The notes under the pieces: generated by a model | What the model was told of the DNA's origin: nothing | The model's database searches: none | The model's input: only the letters and a program-made list of their open reading frames with translations | DNA from: QHXW01 sp035297145 | GTDB lineage: Bacteria > Acidobacteriota > Terriglobia > Bryobacterales > Bryobacteraceae | Assembly (NCBI GenBank): GCA_035297145.1 | Contig: DATGZN010000063.1 | Location: 245,851 to 309,850, forward strand | Direction of reading: 5' to 3' | DNA: 64,000 nucleotides | Shown: positions 42,944 through 51,705 of the stretch, one piece after another | Numbering within the stretch: the stretch's first letter is position 1 | Layout: each line of letters starts with the position of its first letter | Position numbers and translations under genes: made by a program

Positions 42944-44245
42944 ATGGACTATCTAACAAAGCCACAGCGCCGCCGGCTCGTTCTGTGCGGACTGCTTGCT
43001 GCGGTCGTTGTTGTCATGGCGCTCCTTTTGACCCGAAACATCGACTTTCGCGTGTACTGGTACGGCGCAACTGCCGTCTTCGACGGCTCACGTCCCCTGT
43101 ACGGGCCGGCAAGCGGGCTTGGCTTCCCCATGCACTACCGGTACCCCCCCGTGACGTACCTCTTACTGTGGCCGCTCAGCCGACTCCCTCTTTATTGGGC
43201 CGGCGTCATCTGGATGGTTGGCGCCTGGACCGCTGCAATTGCCACGGCCGCTCTCGCGATTCGCACAGAGCGCCTGAATCTGGCTCCGCATGCCGTGGTG
43301 GCGGCCTGCGGCTATCTGCTTGCCTACGTCGTACTCGCTCTTCGCTCGGGAAATGTGCAACCTTATCTGATCGCAATGATCTTTGCCGCTTTGCTTTTGT
43401 CGGAATCGCATCGTGTTGCCGCTGCGAGTCTCCTGGGACTAGCGATCACATTCAAGATATGGCCGGTGTTCTTCCTTCCATGGTTCCTGCATCGTCGCCG
43501 CCGACTGGTTCTCGTGTGGCTGATTCCGGTTGTCCTCTTGCTCTGGCTCTTTCCTCTGACCATCTGGAGCCCTTCCGATTACGTTGATCTCCTGCGCCAG
43601 TGGTACCGCTCGGAGTTTCAGAGCGCGACAACGCCCTCCGAGAGCTGGTATTTCCCAGGGCAGTCGTTGCGTGGAGTTCTCCTTCGATATCTGACTGCCG
43701 CTGCCCCCTGGATCCCTGGGTTCCCAGATGTTCACTTGCTCTCTCTTCCTCCGCGTCTGGTCGTCCGTGCGTGGCAAGCGGCAGCCAGCATGCTCTATGC
43801 GATTGCGTGCATCGCAATGCTGCGTTGTCATCCAAGCAAGCGCTGGGTGTGGGACGGCTTGTCGTTTTCGCTCTTCACCCTCTTAGAGCCCTTCTGTCTC
43901 AAGAGCGGGATGATCTCACTCGGCCCAGCCGTTCTCGTCGCCGCAGCCTTGTACTCGGAAGAACGCCAACATGTACGAAATTCACGTGAGGCCGTCGCGC
44001 GCCGATTCTTCCTTGCGGCGTGCGCGCTCTCGCTTTTGGGTGCCATCGCCCAGTACAAGCCGCTACTTCGTCTGCTATTGGCTTTAGGTCTCGATTTCTA
44101 TGCCGCGGTTATGCTTCTCTTAGCCTTATTGCTGTGGGCGCTTTCGTGGGCGCCCTTTTTTGAAGTCTCTGGAGACAGCCGGTACTCCCGGAGTGAGGCA
44201 CGTACGACTTCTGCATCGACGTCGATTGTCCGAACAGAGGGCTAG
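42944..44245 (+). CDS. GT87-family (DUF2029) membrane glycosyltransferase
   Basis: A 433-residue polytopic membrane protein with about 10 helices. The GT87/DUF2029 pattern is visible in DFRVYWYGATAVFDGSRPLY and MHYRYPPVTYLLLWPL, where the Asp and the YPP region are the conserved loop of lipid-linked-sugar-using transferases, and in ALAITFKIWPVFFLPWFLHR-like central text. It probably adds mannose or another sugar to a lipid or glycan. The last 30 residues (from FEVSGDSRYS on) are read antisense through a receptor remnant, so the C-terminus is probably not original. The gene lies between two 40-bp direct repeats. Confidence 0.8.
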   Translation: MDYLTKPQRRRLVLCGLLAAVVVVMALLLTRNIDFRVYWYGATAVFDGSRPLYGPASGLGFPMHYRYPPVTYLLLWPLSRLPLYWAGVIWMVGAWTAAIATAALAIRTERLNLAPHAVVAACGYLLAYVVLALRSGNVQPYLIAMIFAALLLSESHRVAAASLLGLAITFKIWPVFFLPWFLHRRRRLVLVWLIPVVLLLWLFPLTIWSPSDYVDLLRQWYRSEFQSATTPSESWYFPGQSLRGVLLRYLTAAAPWIPGFPDVHLLSLPPRLVVRAWQAAASMLYAIACIAMLRCHPSKRWVWDGLSFSLFTLLEPFCLKSGMISLGPAVLVAAALYSEERQHVRNSREAVARRFFLAACALSLLGAIAQYKPLLRLLLALGLDFYAAVMLLLALLLWALSWAPFFEVSGDSRYSRSEARTTSASTSIVRTEG

Positions 44246-44360
44246 AGTGAAACGGAACCGGGTCCGCAAACGCGGGGTGATTGAGGACATTGAAGATGTT
44301 CAACGCAATTTCGACCGAGGTCCCATCAGGGAGTTCGAAGCCTCGACGCAGGCTCGACTG
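44156..44360 (-). pseudogene. C-terminal stub of a second Oar-like receptor
   Basis: The minus strand reads SSLRRGFELPDGTSVEIALN, then IFNVLNHPAFADPVPFHSSP and LFGQSTSMQKSYVPHSGS. This aligns with the end of the intact receptor (ASLRREFPLLRQLSLEVSVN, IFNVLNHPAFANPVSFLSSP, FFGQPTSMQNLMLGSG). The DNA too is clearly related (for example TTCTGCATCGA and GGGTGATTGAG at equivalent spots). Only the last 70 codons are present, without a start, and the end has lost the last strand. Confidence 0.8.
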
Positions 44361-44395
44361 TACTAGCCGGCTTAACTTTCTAGGAACCGCTACCA
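44356..44395. repeat. 40-bp direct repeat, copy B (barrel-gene 3' scar)
   Basis: GACTGTACTAGCCGGCTTAA through CTACCA, 38 of 40 bases identical to 42787-42826. Bases 44360-44383 still encode VLAGLTF and a stop, the end of a second barrel gene. It directly abuts the receptor stub. Confidence 0.8.
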
Positions 44396-44452
44396 CCGCC
44401 CGCACAGAATGTCGGCGGCGGGCGTCGCTCGCACACTAACGACCGCTTCTCC

Positions 44453-45925
44453 CTACGCCAGCACCTTCTTCACCACTTCCCCCGCCACGTCCGTCAGCCG
44501 GAAGTGCCGGCCCTGAAATTTGTATGTCAGCCGCTTGTGATCAACGCCCAGGCAATTCAGAATGGTCGCCTGCAAATCGTGAATGTGCACCGGGTCTGAC
44601 ACTACGTTGTAGCAGTAGTCGTCGGTCTCGCCCAGCACCACTCCGGGTTTCACGCCGCCGCCCGCCAGCCACATCGTGAAGCATCGCGGATGATGGTCGC
44701 GCCCGTAGTTGGTCTCCATCAGTTTGCCCTGGCAGTAAACTGTGCGCCCGAACTCGCCGCCCCAAATGACCAATGTATCGTCCAGAAGCCCGCGCTGTTT
44801 CAAATCCTGCACCAACGCCGCCGAAGGTTGATCCACGGCCTTGCACTGTAGAGTGAGGTCGCGCGGCAAATCGTTGTGCTGGTCCCACCCGCGCTTGTAA
44901 ATCTGAACGAACCGCACATTACGCTCGGCCAGCCGCCGCGCCAGCAAACATTGCCAGGCGTACGTGCCAGGTTTGCGCGAATCGGGACCGTACATCTCGA
45001 AGACGTGCTCTGGCTCTTTGGATAAATCCACCAACTCCGGCACCGACGTCTGCATGCGGAACGCCATCTCATACTGCTCGATGCGCGTCTCAATTTCCGG
45101 ATCGCCGAACACCTGCTCATGCATGCCGTTCAGCTTGGCGAGCGAATCTAGCATGCGCCGCCGCGTGCCCTTATCGATTCCCGGCGGGTCCGAAAGATAC
45201 AATACCGGGTCGCTGCCCGCGCGGAATTTCACGCCCTGATATTTCGACGGTAGAAATCCCGGTCCCCACAGCCGCGAGAACAACGGCTGATCGATATTCA
45301 ACCCGCTGGCCTGCGAGATCATCACGACAAACGACGGCAGATTCTGGTTCTCGCTGCCCAGCCCGTAGGTCACCCATGCGCCCATGCTGGGCCGCCCCGG
45401 CTGCTGGCTGCCGCTTTGGATAAACGTAATCGCCGGATCGTGATTGATCGCATCGGTGTTCATCGTCTTGATAATCGCGATGTCGTCGACGATCTTCGCC
45501 GTGTGCGGCAGCAGCTCGCTCAGCCACGCGCCCGATTGCCCGTACTGCTGAAACTTGAATACTGATGGCGCTACTGGAAGCGTCGACTGGCCCGACGTCA
45601 TGCCCGTAATCCGCTGTCCCATGCGCACCGACGCCGGCAAGTCCTGTCCGCGATGCTCCACGGTTTTCGGCTTGTAATCGAAGAGGTCCATCTGCGCCGG
45701 CCCGCCCGATTGATGCAGGAAGATCACGCGCTTCGCTTTAGGCGGGAAATGCGGCAGTCCGGGTAGCCCGCCGGTCTTCGAGGTCGCGTCCATCGCCCCG
45801 GCAAATAGGCTAGGGTTCAGCAGGGATGCCAGAGCCGCGGTGCCGATCCCCGTGCTGCCTAGGCCAAAGAAGTGCCGACGCGTCATCGCGAGCCGGCAAT
45901 ATTCACAATCATCCATGGCTATCAC
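44453..45925 (-). CDS. DUF1501 family protein, Tat-exported
   Basis: A 490-residue protein of the DUF1501 group (sulfatase/alkaline-phosphatase-like fold), frequent in Planctomycetes and Acidobacteria. A Tat signal TRRHFFGLGSTGIGTAALAS is followed by VIFLHQSGGPAQMDLFDYKP, GWDQHNDLPRDLTLQC, VIWGGEFGRTVY and NYGRDHHPRCFTMWLAGGG, which supply the conserved His/Asp/Gly motifs. Its start overlaps the stop of the preceding DUF1549/DUF1553 gene by 4 bp, forming the well-known two-gene unit. The function is unproven; the pair is linked to polysaccharide or sulfated-glycan degradation. Confidence 0.9.
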   Translation of the reverse strand: MIAMDDCEYCRLAMTRRHFFGLGSTGIGTAALASLLNPSLFAGAMDATSKTGGLPGLPHFPPKAKRVIFLHQSGGPAQMDLFDYKPKTVEHRGQDLPASVRMGQRITGMTSGQSTLPVAPSVFKFQQYGQSGAWLSELLPHTAKIVDDIAIIKTMNTDAINHDPAITFIQSGSQQPGRPSMGAWVTYGLGSENQNLPSFVVMISQASGLNIDQPLFSRLWGPGFLPSKYQGVKFRAGSDPVLYLSDPPGIDKGTRRRMLDSLAKLNGMHEQVFGDPEIETRIEQYEMAFRMQTSVPELVDLSKEPEHVFEMYGPDSRKPGTYAWQCLLARRLAERNVRFVQIYKRGWDQHNDLPRDLTLQCKAVDQPSAALVQDLKQRGLLDDTLVIWGGEFGRTVYCQGKLMETNYGRDHHPRCFTMWLAGGGVKPGVVLGETDDYCYNVVSDPVHIHDLQATILNCLGVDHKRLTYKFQGRHFRLTDVAGEVVKKVLA

Positions 45926-48900
45926 TCCCGCGTGATCGTCTCATCCAGATTCAGAATCGTGCTGGCCACCGTAGTCCAGGCCGCCAGTTCGGCTGGATCG
46001 AGCGTTGCGTCCGCTTTGCTCTCGCCGGCGGCCACCAGCTTGCGCGCGGCATCCTTGTTGCGCCGGTATTCCGCCGATTCCGAGCGCTCCAGCTCACGCA
46101 GCACCTGCAACTCCTTCGCATTGGGATCTCGCGCCGTCGCCAACCGGAAAGCGTACCGGATGCGCCGCGTCGCATCCCCACCACCCTCGCGAATCATCTT
46201 CTCTGCCAGCACCCGCGCCGCTTCAATGTATGTCGGATCATTCAAGAGCACCAGCGCCTGCAGCGGCGTATTCGTCACCGCGCGCCGCGCCGTGCATTTC
46301 TCGCGGTCCGGAGCATCGAAAGTAATCAGCGCCGGTGGCGGGCTCGTCCGCTTCCAAAACGTATACATGCTGCGGCGGTACAGATCGTCCCCGTGCCCCT
46401 GCCGATAAGTCTGCGCCGAGTAAACATCGCCGTATGCGATCTCTTCCCAAAGCCCCTTCGGTTGATAAGGCATCACACCCGGACCACCGACCTTCTCCAC
46501 CAAAAGCCCACTCACCGCCAGCGCGTTGTCGCGCACCATTTCAGCCGGCAATCGGAATCGCGGCCCACGCGCCAGCAACCGATTCTCCGGATCGCGCTCC
46601 TGCAACTCCGGCGTCACGCGCGATGATTGCCTGTACGCCGCCGACGTCACCATCAACCGCTGCATTGCCTTGATATCCCAGTTCGTGCGAACGAACTCGG
46701 TAGCGAGCCAATCGAGTAGCAGTGGATGGCTCGCCGGCTCTCCCTGCGAACCGAAATCCTCCGCCGTCTTCACAATCCCCGTCCCGAAATGCAGTTGCCA
46801 GTATCGATTCACCGCTACTCGCGCCGTCAGCGGATTCGCCGAGTCCACCAGCCACTTCGCCAAACCCAACCGGTTCACGGGCAGATCCTTCCCGAACGCC
46901 GGCAGCACCGCCGGAACTCCCGGAGTCACCACCTCGCCGCGATTCCGGTAATCGCCCCGGCCAAGGATCGCCGTCTCCCGCGGTGTATCCATTTCCTGCA
47001 TCACCATGGCGTTGGGCACGGTCCAATCCAGGTCTTCTTTTTCTTTCCGCAGTTCTTTCAGTTCCGCGTACGTTTTCCGAAGGTCCGCAGGCGCCGCAAA
47101 GGTCAGGAAGTAGTCGCGCAGAGCTTCCTTCTGCGACTTATCCCGCTTCTTTGGCAGAATCATGACTACTGCCCGCGCCGGCTGGTGAACTGCGAGTTCC
47201 TCTATCTCATTTCCTGACAAAACTCTGCTGTAGATGCGAAAATCATCGAGCGAACCCTGGAAGTTTTCACCAGTCGAAAGCTGTGCGGTGTTGGCGATCG
47301 AACCCGCCGGCGCATTCCGAACGATTTCAACATCTTTCGGCTTGCCATCTACATAGAATTGGATGCCTGAACCATCGTAAGTAATTGCAACAGCGTGGTC
47401 CACGTCCTCGACGATTGGCTCTTTCGTCCGAACTTCGAGCGGATCGTCCGGCCGATGGTGGATCAGTCGAAACGAAAGGCGCGACCCGCGCCGCAATCGC
47501 GGCAGCACGATAGACTCCTCGCGGACGATTTCCCAACCACGCCCATTGCGATCAATCTTTTGCAGGACGATCATCTCCTGGCGATCACCCGGAGAAAACC
47601 AGAAACTAATGGAAACAGGCTGGTTACGCTCAAAGCCACCGACATCGCCGAATTCCACTTGCGTTTGCCCATCGAACTCGGCCTGCCGACCCACTGGCCC
47701 CGTTCCGTAACCCAGATCGCCCTTCACGATCCGGCCGTGGTGGTAATGCCCGGAGCTATCCACTAAGTTGCCATCTAATTCATAATGCGCGAGTAATCCA
47801 TCGCGCGGGGCATCCGGCAATGACTTAAGAGCCGTCTTCTCCCACTCCGCCTGCATCCCATCGAGTTCGCGATCTTTCGGAATATCGTCCTCGTGTGCGC
47901 AGATTTCCTGGCTGACGCGCGCGATTTCTCGCGATTGCTCACCCGACGGAACCTGCACATAAGGCTGGGCATTACCGCGACGGCCGTCGAGACCTTTTTC
48001 CGAAATCGTGTTGAAAAATGCGTAGAAGCGGTAGAAGTCCTTTTGTTTGATGGGGTCGAACTTATGGTCGTGGCATCGTGCGCAACCCATGGTCATGCCG
48101 AGCCACACCACCGAGGTGGCCTCAACGCGGTCCACAACGTACTCATTCTGATACTCTTCCGGGATTGCGCCACCTTCGAAGTTGATCATGTGGTTGCGAT
48201 TGAAGCCCGTGGCGATGCGTTGTGCCAGTGTCGGGTGCGGAAGCAGATCGCCGGCAAGCTGCTCGATCGTGAATTCGTCGAACGGCATGTTGCGATTAAA
48301 GGCGTCGATCACCCAGTCACGCCAATGCCACATTTCCCGGTGACTGTCGATGTGGTAGCCGTGAGTGTCGGCGTAACGGGCTAAGTCGAGCCACTGCATA
48401 GCCATACGCTCGCCGTAGCGCGGAGAAGCCAGCAGCCGATCCACTACCTTTTCATAGGCGTGCGGAGACTTGTCCCGAACAAACGCATCTACCTCGGCCG
48501 GCGTTGGTGGCAGGCCCGTCAGGTCGAAAGTCACCCGCCGCAGGATAGTGGTTTTGTCGGCCTCGGGCGACGGTTTCAGCCCTTCGCTTTCCAGTTTCGC
48601 CAGAACGAAATTGTCAATCGGGTTGCGCAACCAGGCTTGATCACTAACGGCTGGCGGCTCCGGTTTCTTGGGCGGCACGTACGCCCAGTGCGTGTCCCAT
48701 TTCCCGCCTTCATCGATCCAGCGGCGGATCAGCTCGACCTGCTTCTGATCCGGAAACCGCTCGGCGAACGGTGGCGGCATGCGGCTGGTTTTTTCCGGAG
48801 CGCTGATGCGCTGGTACAGCTTGCTATCAGCGGATTTACCGGGAGCAACAACAGCAGACAATCCGTCTTTTGTATCGAGGCGGAGATTCGCCATCCGCTT

Positions 48901-49059
48901 CTTGTCATCCGGACCATGGCAGGCGAAACAGTTGTCGGCAAGGATGGGGCGGACTTCGCGATCGAAATCGACCGGTTTGCCAGGAGCTTCACCCGGCGCG
49001 GCGGATAGAACCCCCACCAACCCAATTACACCCAGGCAGCACGACTTTCCGAATTTCAC
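45922..49059 (-). CDS. Planctomycete-type cytochrome c / DUF1549 / DUF1553 protein with LamG domain
   Basis: A 1045-residue exported protein. Order: signal peptide (CCLGVIGLVGVLSAAPGEA), a PSCyt1 cytochrome domain with the haem motif ILADNCFACHGPDDKKRMA, DUF1549 (FVLAKLESEGLKPSPEAD, WLDLARYADTHGYHIDSHRE), a concanavalin/LamG insert (GLLAHYELDGNLVDSSGHYH, VSISFWFSPGD) around residues 430-620, and DUF1553 (RVAVNRYWQLHFGTGIVKTA, ARRAVTNTPLQALVLLNDPT). It is cotranscribed with the DUF1501 gene (4-bp overlap). The haem suggests redox chemistry at the cell surface; the LamG insert suggests binding to a glycan. Confidence 0.93.
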   Translation of the reverse strand: MKFGKSCCLGVIGLVGVLSAAPGEAPGKPVDFDREVRPILADNCFACHGPDDKKRMANLRLDTKDGLSAVVAPGKSADSKLYQRISAPEKTSRMPPPFAERFPDQKQVELIRRWIDEGGKWDTHWAYVPPKKPEPPAVSDQAWLRNPIDNFVLAKLESEGLKPSPEADKTTILRRVTFDLTGLPPTPAEVDAFVRDKSPHAYEKVVDRLLASPRYGERMAMQWLDLARYADTHGYHIDSHREMWHWRDWVIDAFNRNMPFDEFTIEQLAGDLLPHPTLAQRIATGFNRNHMINFEGGAIPEEYQNEYVVDRVEATSVVWLGMTMGCARCHDHKFDPIKQKDFYRFYAFFNTISEKGLDGRRGNAQPYVQVPSGEQSREIARVSQEICAHEDDIPKDRELDGMQAEWEKTALKSLPDAPRDGLLAHYELDGNLVDSSGHYHHGRIVKGDLGYGTGPVGRQAEFDGQTQVEFGDVGGFERNQPVSISFWFSPGDRQEMIVLQKIDRNGRGWEIVREESIVLPRLRRGSRLSFRLIHHRPDDPLEVRTKEPIVEDVDHAVAITYDGSGIQFYVDGKPKDVEIVRNAPAGSIANTAQLSTGENFQGSLDDFRIYSRVLSGNEIEELAVHQPARAVVMILPKKRDKSQKEALRDYFLTFAAPADLRKTYAELKELRKEKEDLDWTVPNAMVMQEMDTPRETAILGRGDYRNRGEVVTPGVPAVLPAFGKDLPVNRLGLAKWLVDSANPLTARVAVNRYWQLHFGTGIVKTAEDFGSQGEPASHPLLLDWLATEFVRTNWDIKAMQRLMVTSAAYRQSSRVTPELQERDPENRLLARGPRFRLPAEMVRDNALAVSGLLVEKVGGPGVMPYQPKGLWEEIAYGDVYSAQTYRQGHGDDLYRRSMYTFWKRTSPPPALITFDAPDREKCTARRAVTNTPLQALVLLNDPTYIEAARVLAEKMIREGGGDATRRIRYAFRLATARDPNAKELQVLRELERSESAEYRRNKDAARKLVAAGESKADATLDPAELAAWTTVASTILNLDETITRE

Positions 49060-49123
49060 TGCTTGCCATTATAGTGCCGCAAGCCGGCGCCGGAGGCGAC
49101 TCGCTTCCTGAAATGTGTTCTTT

Positions 49124-49172
49124 TGGTTGCGGGGGGTGGATTTGAACCACCGACCTTTGGGTTATGAGCCCA
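49124..49172 (-). other. 3' fragment of tRNA-Met (probable attachment site)
   Basis: On the minus strand the sequence runs from the anticodon stem to CCA. Anticodon loop CTCATAA (CAT anticodon) is closed by GGG/CCC, then AGGTC as variable loop, T-arm GGTGG-TTCAAAT-CCACC, acceptor strand CCCCGCA, discriminator A and encoded CCA. About 28 nt of the 5' half is missing and the adjoining sequence is unrelated, so it is not a working tRNA. Such fragments are left by integrases that insert in tRNA 3' halves; the element would extend to the right. Confidence 0.7.
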
Positions 49173-49484
49173 TTTCCGGGGTGACTCGGGGCGTTTCCAG
49201 GCGGTTAAAGCCAATGTTTCCAACGTTGGCTTCCGCGCCCAGCCGCCCCCTGTTACCCCTCGACGGGCACAATTTCGGGCACAATTTTGCACGACCATTT
49301 GACCCGACTTGTCACCAAATTCTGTCACCAGATTCTGTCATCTGGCCCAGAGTGGGAGGTGTGTAACAGTCGGTGGCTGCCGCCGCGGTTGTGCTAACTG
49401 GACCCAAGAGACCACAGCTCAACAGTTGGATGCGCTTGCCACGGTTTCCGTTGCGCATGGCGATCTCCTCCGCAGCCGCGGCCG
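49173..49484. other. Island left edge, no clear gene
   Basis: About 310 bp after the tRNA fragment. On the minus strand, near 49250-49330, a short frame (QNLVTSRVKWSCKIVPEIVP then VEG and a stop) resembles the basic tails often seen at integrase C-termini, but this is weak. Nothing else is recognised. Confidence 0.3.
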
Positions 49485-50081
49485 TCACCCCTGACCTCCC
49501 AGCACCGTGCTTGGCTTCGGTCTCAACTGGGAATCGAACAGGAGTTCGCCTAACCTTCCGGCCGGGCCCGGCTTTTCAAAGCGCGGCTCCTCGTCTTGCA
49601 GGTAACGCTTCCGGGCCGCCTCCGCGCCGTGGTTCTTGACGAACTCGGAGAAGGTCCACAACCAATGGCGCTGATGCCGGCGGGGCTTGCACTGGTACGA
49701 CTCCCATCGCTTTACGGTACGAACGTCGGTGTTTAGCAGGCGGGCGAATTGAGATTGCGAGATTTGCAACTCCGCACGAGTCTGCTTCACCCAATCGCAG
49801 ACCGCGCGCTCCGAAGGGGTCAACGGGCGCTTCCGCAGGCAACTGGGCGCTTTCGGTCTCACCCCGCTTGGCGCTTGACGGGGAGAAGCCGCGGGACTGG
49901 GCCGGTGGCGTCCAAACCCTGCGGTACTGGGTGGCGGTGGCGCCGACGGCCGTGACTGCGGCGCACCAGTTTGGACACTAGGACGCTTGGGGGCTTGAGC
50001 CGACTGCCTCATTGCGCGCTCTACCGCGTCGTCTTTGTCACTGGGTGTGCCCATGCCGGCACGCCAAAAACATTCAGCCAT
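49485..50081 (-). CDS. Helix-turn-helix protein with long proline-rich N-terminus
   Basis: A 198-residue protein. Residues about 25-85 are Pro/Ser/Arg-rich and probably disordered (SQAPKRPSVQTGAPQSRPSA). Residues about 95-160 form an XRE-like DNA-binding domain: RAVCDWVKQTRAELQISQSQ, FARLLNTDVRTVKRWESYQC, where SQSQFARLLNTDVRTVKRWE is the helix-turn-helix. The C-terminus is charged. It begins 1 bp after the stop of the upstream 170-residue gene, so both are one operon. It may be a regulator of the element. Confidence 0.65.
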   Translation of the reverse strand: MAECFWRAGMGTPSDKDDAVERAMRQSAQAPKRPSVQTGAPQSRPSAPPPPSTAGFGRHRPSPAASPRQAPSGVRPKAPSCLRKRPLTPSERAVCDWVKQTRAELQISQSQFARLLNTDVRTVKRWESYQCKPRRHQRHWLWTFSEFVKNHGAEAARKRYLQDEEPRFEKPGPAGRLGELLFDSQLRPKPSTVLGGQG

Positions 50082-50082
50082 A

Positions 50083-50595
50083 TCACCATCCTTCCACGAG
50101 CCGGGTGAACTCGATCGTCTCCTCCTCGAACGATTGAAGGCCTTCACACTCGAACGCTGGCTGATCCGCCCTGGGCCTGTCGTCGCGCGGATAGAGTCCC
50201 ACTGATTGCAAGATCCTCTGGCGATCCTTGAAACCTCCACGTTTCGCCACACGCTCCATGTGGGCTGGCAGTGTTTGGGCGTTTACAATGGCTCTGACCA
50301 CACCGCGGACATCCATGCCGAGTTCGTGGGCTGTAGCGACCACGACGCCGAGGAACTTCGAGGCGCTGACACCGGATGCTTTGCAGAGCTCGTCGAGCGA
50401 GGCATGCTTTCGGTCCTTTCGCGGCAGCGCGTACCAGCGACGGGCGACCTCCTGCACCTTTTCGTTTTCGGAGAGCCGCGCCAAGTCGATCACATTTTCA
50501 AGTCCGCCGGGAAGAAAGAGAGCAAAGTAGTTGAGGCCATCGCTGAGGGAGCGAATGGGGTTGAGCTTGGGTATTATTTGTGTTCGGGCAGGCAT
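50083..50595 (-). CDS. Hypothetical island protein (170 aa)
   Basis: Not recognised. The protein is mostly helical, with LNYFALFLPGGLENVIDLAR, EVARRWYALPRKDRKHASLD, ELCKASGVSASKFLGVVVAT and AHMERVAKRGGFKDRQRILQ. The stretch SLDELCKASGVSASKFLGVV could be a helix-turn-helix, and FKDRQRILQSVGLYPRDD resembles the ends of small terminase-like or helicase-partner proteins, but neither is firm. It is followed 1 bp later by the HTH gene, and an inverted repeat lies 68 bp upstream of its start. Confidence 0.6.
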   Translation of the reverse strand: MPARTQIIPKLNPIRSLSDGLNYFALFLPGGLENVIDLARLSENEKVQEVARRWYALPRKDRKHASLDELCKASGVSASKFLGVVVATAHELGMDVRGVVRAIVNAQTLPAHMERVAKRGGFKDRQRILQSVGLYPRDDRPRADQPAFECEGLQSFEEETIEFTRLVEGW

Positions 50596-50662
50596 CTATT
50601 CGTGTTCCACAAGCTGTCGCCAAGTGCCACCGAGCCGTACGGGCTGTTCGCCACAAGCGTAG

Positions 50663-50682
50663 CACGATTCTATACAATCGTG
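50663..50682. promoter_or_regulatory. Inverted repeat upstream of the two-gene island operon
   Basis: CACGATT and AATCGTG are perfect inverted copies with a 6-bp AT-rich spacer (CTATAC), 68 bp before the start of the 170-residue gene. Size and position fit an operator for a dimeric HTH protein such as the one encoded at 49485-50081. Confidence 0.45.
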
Positions 50683-50724
50683 ATACTCGGCGGTGGGATG
50701 CCTTGCGCCGGGCGCCGGAATCGG

Positions 50725-51588
50725 TCAAGCGTCAGCAGTTGGCAGTGTAATAGTTGGCGCCGCCCCAGGTCCGGGTGCCTGTGTAACAGCCCGTGTAACA
50801 CGGATGCTCGGGCCCTCTTCGATAACCGCCTGCCGCTCGATGAGTTCTGCCAGCGCCTGGTTGAACTCTTCGGCCGTTCTTCGCCAGCATTTCTGCTGCA
50901 AGAGGCGACGTGGCATCTCTCGACCGTGGCGTTCAAGTAGACCCAAGATTTGAACTTGCGCCGTCGATCGAGCATTTGGCTCCCGACGATCCGTGCGCGG
51001 CCTTGCTGGTTTGTTGTAGAGGTCCTGCTGGCCGACGCCGACCGCCACGCCCCTGTTTGTCGGTGGCGATGGCGGCGCCGCCGATACCGCGGCCGGGACC
51101 GCGGCATCAGTAGAAAACACGGCATGGGTCGCTTCGACTCGCTGTTCATCACTCCGCCGCAACACCCAGAATGGGTCCCAGCGGCTAGCCAGGTGCTCCA
51201 GCAGGCCGTTGCCCGCCACCAGCTCAGGTGGAACGGGCGGAACCGGCCAGCGGCCTGGGTGGGCAGCAAAACCGAACGTCTGGATCTTTTCGGCCTCACC
51301 CGGCATAAGTATCACGTCACCCACCGCGTCGACTGGGTGCTTGAGCGTGGGCAGCAGCTTTACTAACGCCGCGTAGTCAGGGGACTTGGTCGATCCCATA
51401 ACCCCTCGCCGAGGGGGACCGTATGAAGCGAGTGCTTTCCTCGGATGCGCATTCGAGCCCAGTTTTGGAGCAACTACTCGCGATGCGTCAAGGAAGCCGC
51501 GAAGGTCAAGAATGATCTTCGCCCCGCATTTGCACTCTACGCAAAGATGACGAAGGTCAGCACCCGAAATTGAGAGCTCCTTGTGCAT
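50725..51588 (-). CDS. Hypothetical island protein with Cys motif and winged-helix-like C-terminus
   Basis: A 287-residue protein not recognised as a family. Near residues 14-25 it has LRHLCVECKCGAKIILDL, a half zinc ribbon (three Cys). The centre is Ala/Pro-rich (AVPAAVSAAPPSPPTNRG). The C-terminal part VQILGLLERHGREMPRRLLQ and then CWRRTAEEFNQALAELIERQ looks like a winged-helix or replication/partition domain. It lies on the same strand as the two-gene operon downstream but 129 bp away. It may belong to a plasmid-like or satellite element. Confidence 0.55.
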   Translation of the reverse strand: MHKELSISGADLRHLCVECKCGAKIILDLRGFLDASRVVAPKLGSNAHPRKALASYGPPRRGVMGSTKSPDYAALVKLLPTLKHPVDAVGDVILMPGEAEKIQTFGFAAHPGRWPVPPVPPELVAGNGLLEHLASRWDPFWVLRRSDEQRVEATHAVFSTDAAVPAAVSAAPPSPPTNRGVAVGVGQQDLYNKPARPRTDRREPNARSTAQVQILGLLERHGREMPRRLLQQKCWRRTAEEFNQALAELIERQAVIEEGPSIRVTRAVTQAPGPGAAPTITLPTADA

Positions 51589-51642
51589 GGAGCACGTTCT
51601 ACACTCGTCAGCGACTCCCCGCTAAAATAGTTTCTGAAAACG

Positions 51643-51668
51643 AAAAGCCCGGCGCGAGGCCGGGGCTT
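51643..51668 (-). terminator. Rho-independent terminator, minus strand
   Basis: On the minus strand AAGCCCCGGC and GCCGGGCTT pair around CTCGC with one bulge and are followed by TTCGTTTTC, a weak T-run. It lies between the plus-strand regulator gene (51729) and the minus-strand unknown gene (51588), so it would stop antisense transcription entering the latter. Confidence 0.55.
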
Positions 51669-51705
51669 CTCGATGAGACCTGAACACCCTCATCGTACGC
51701 CCTCT

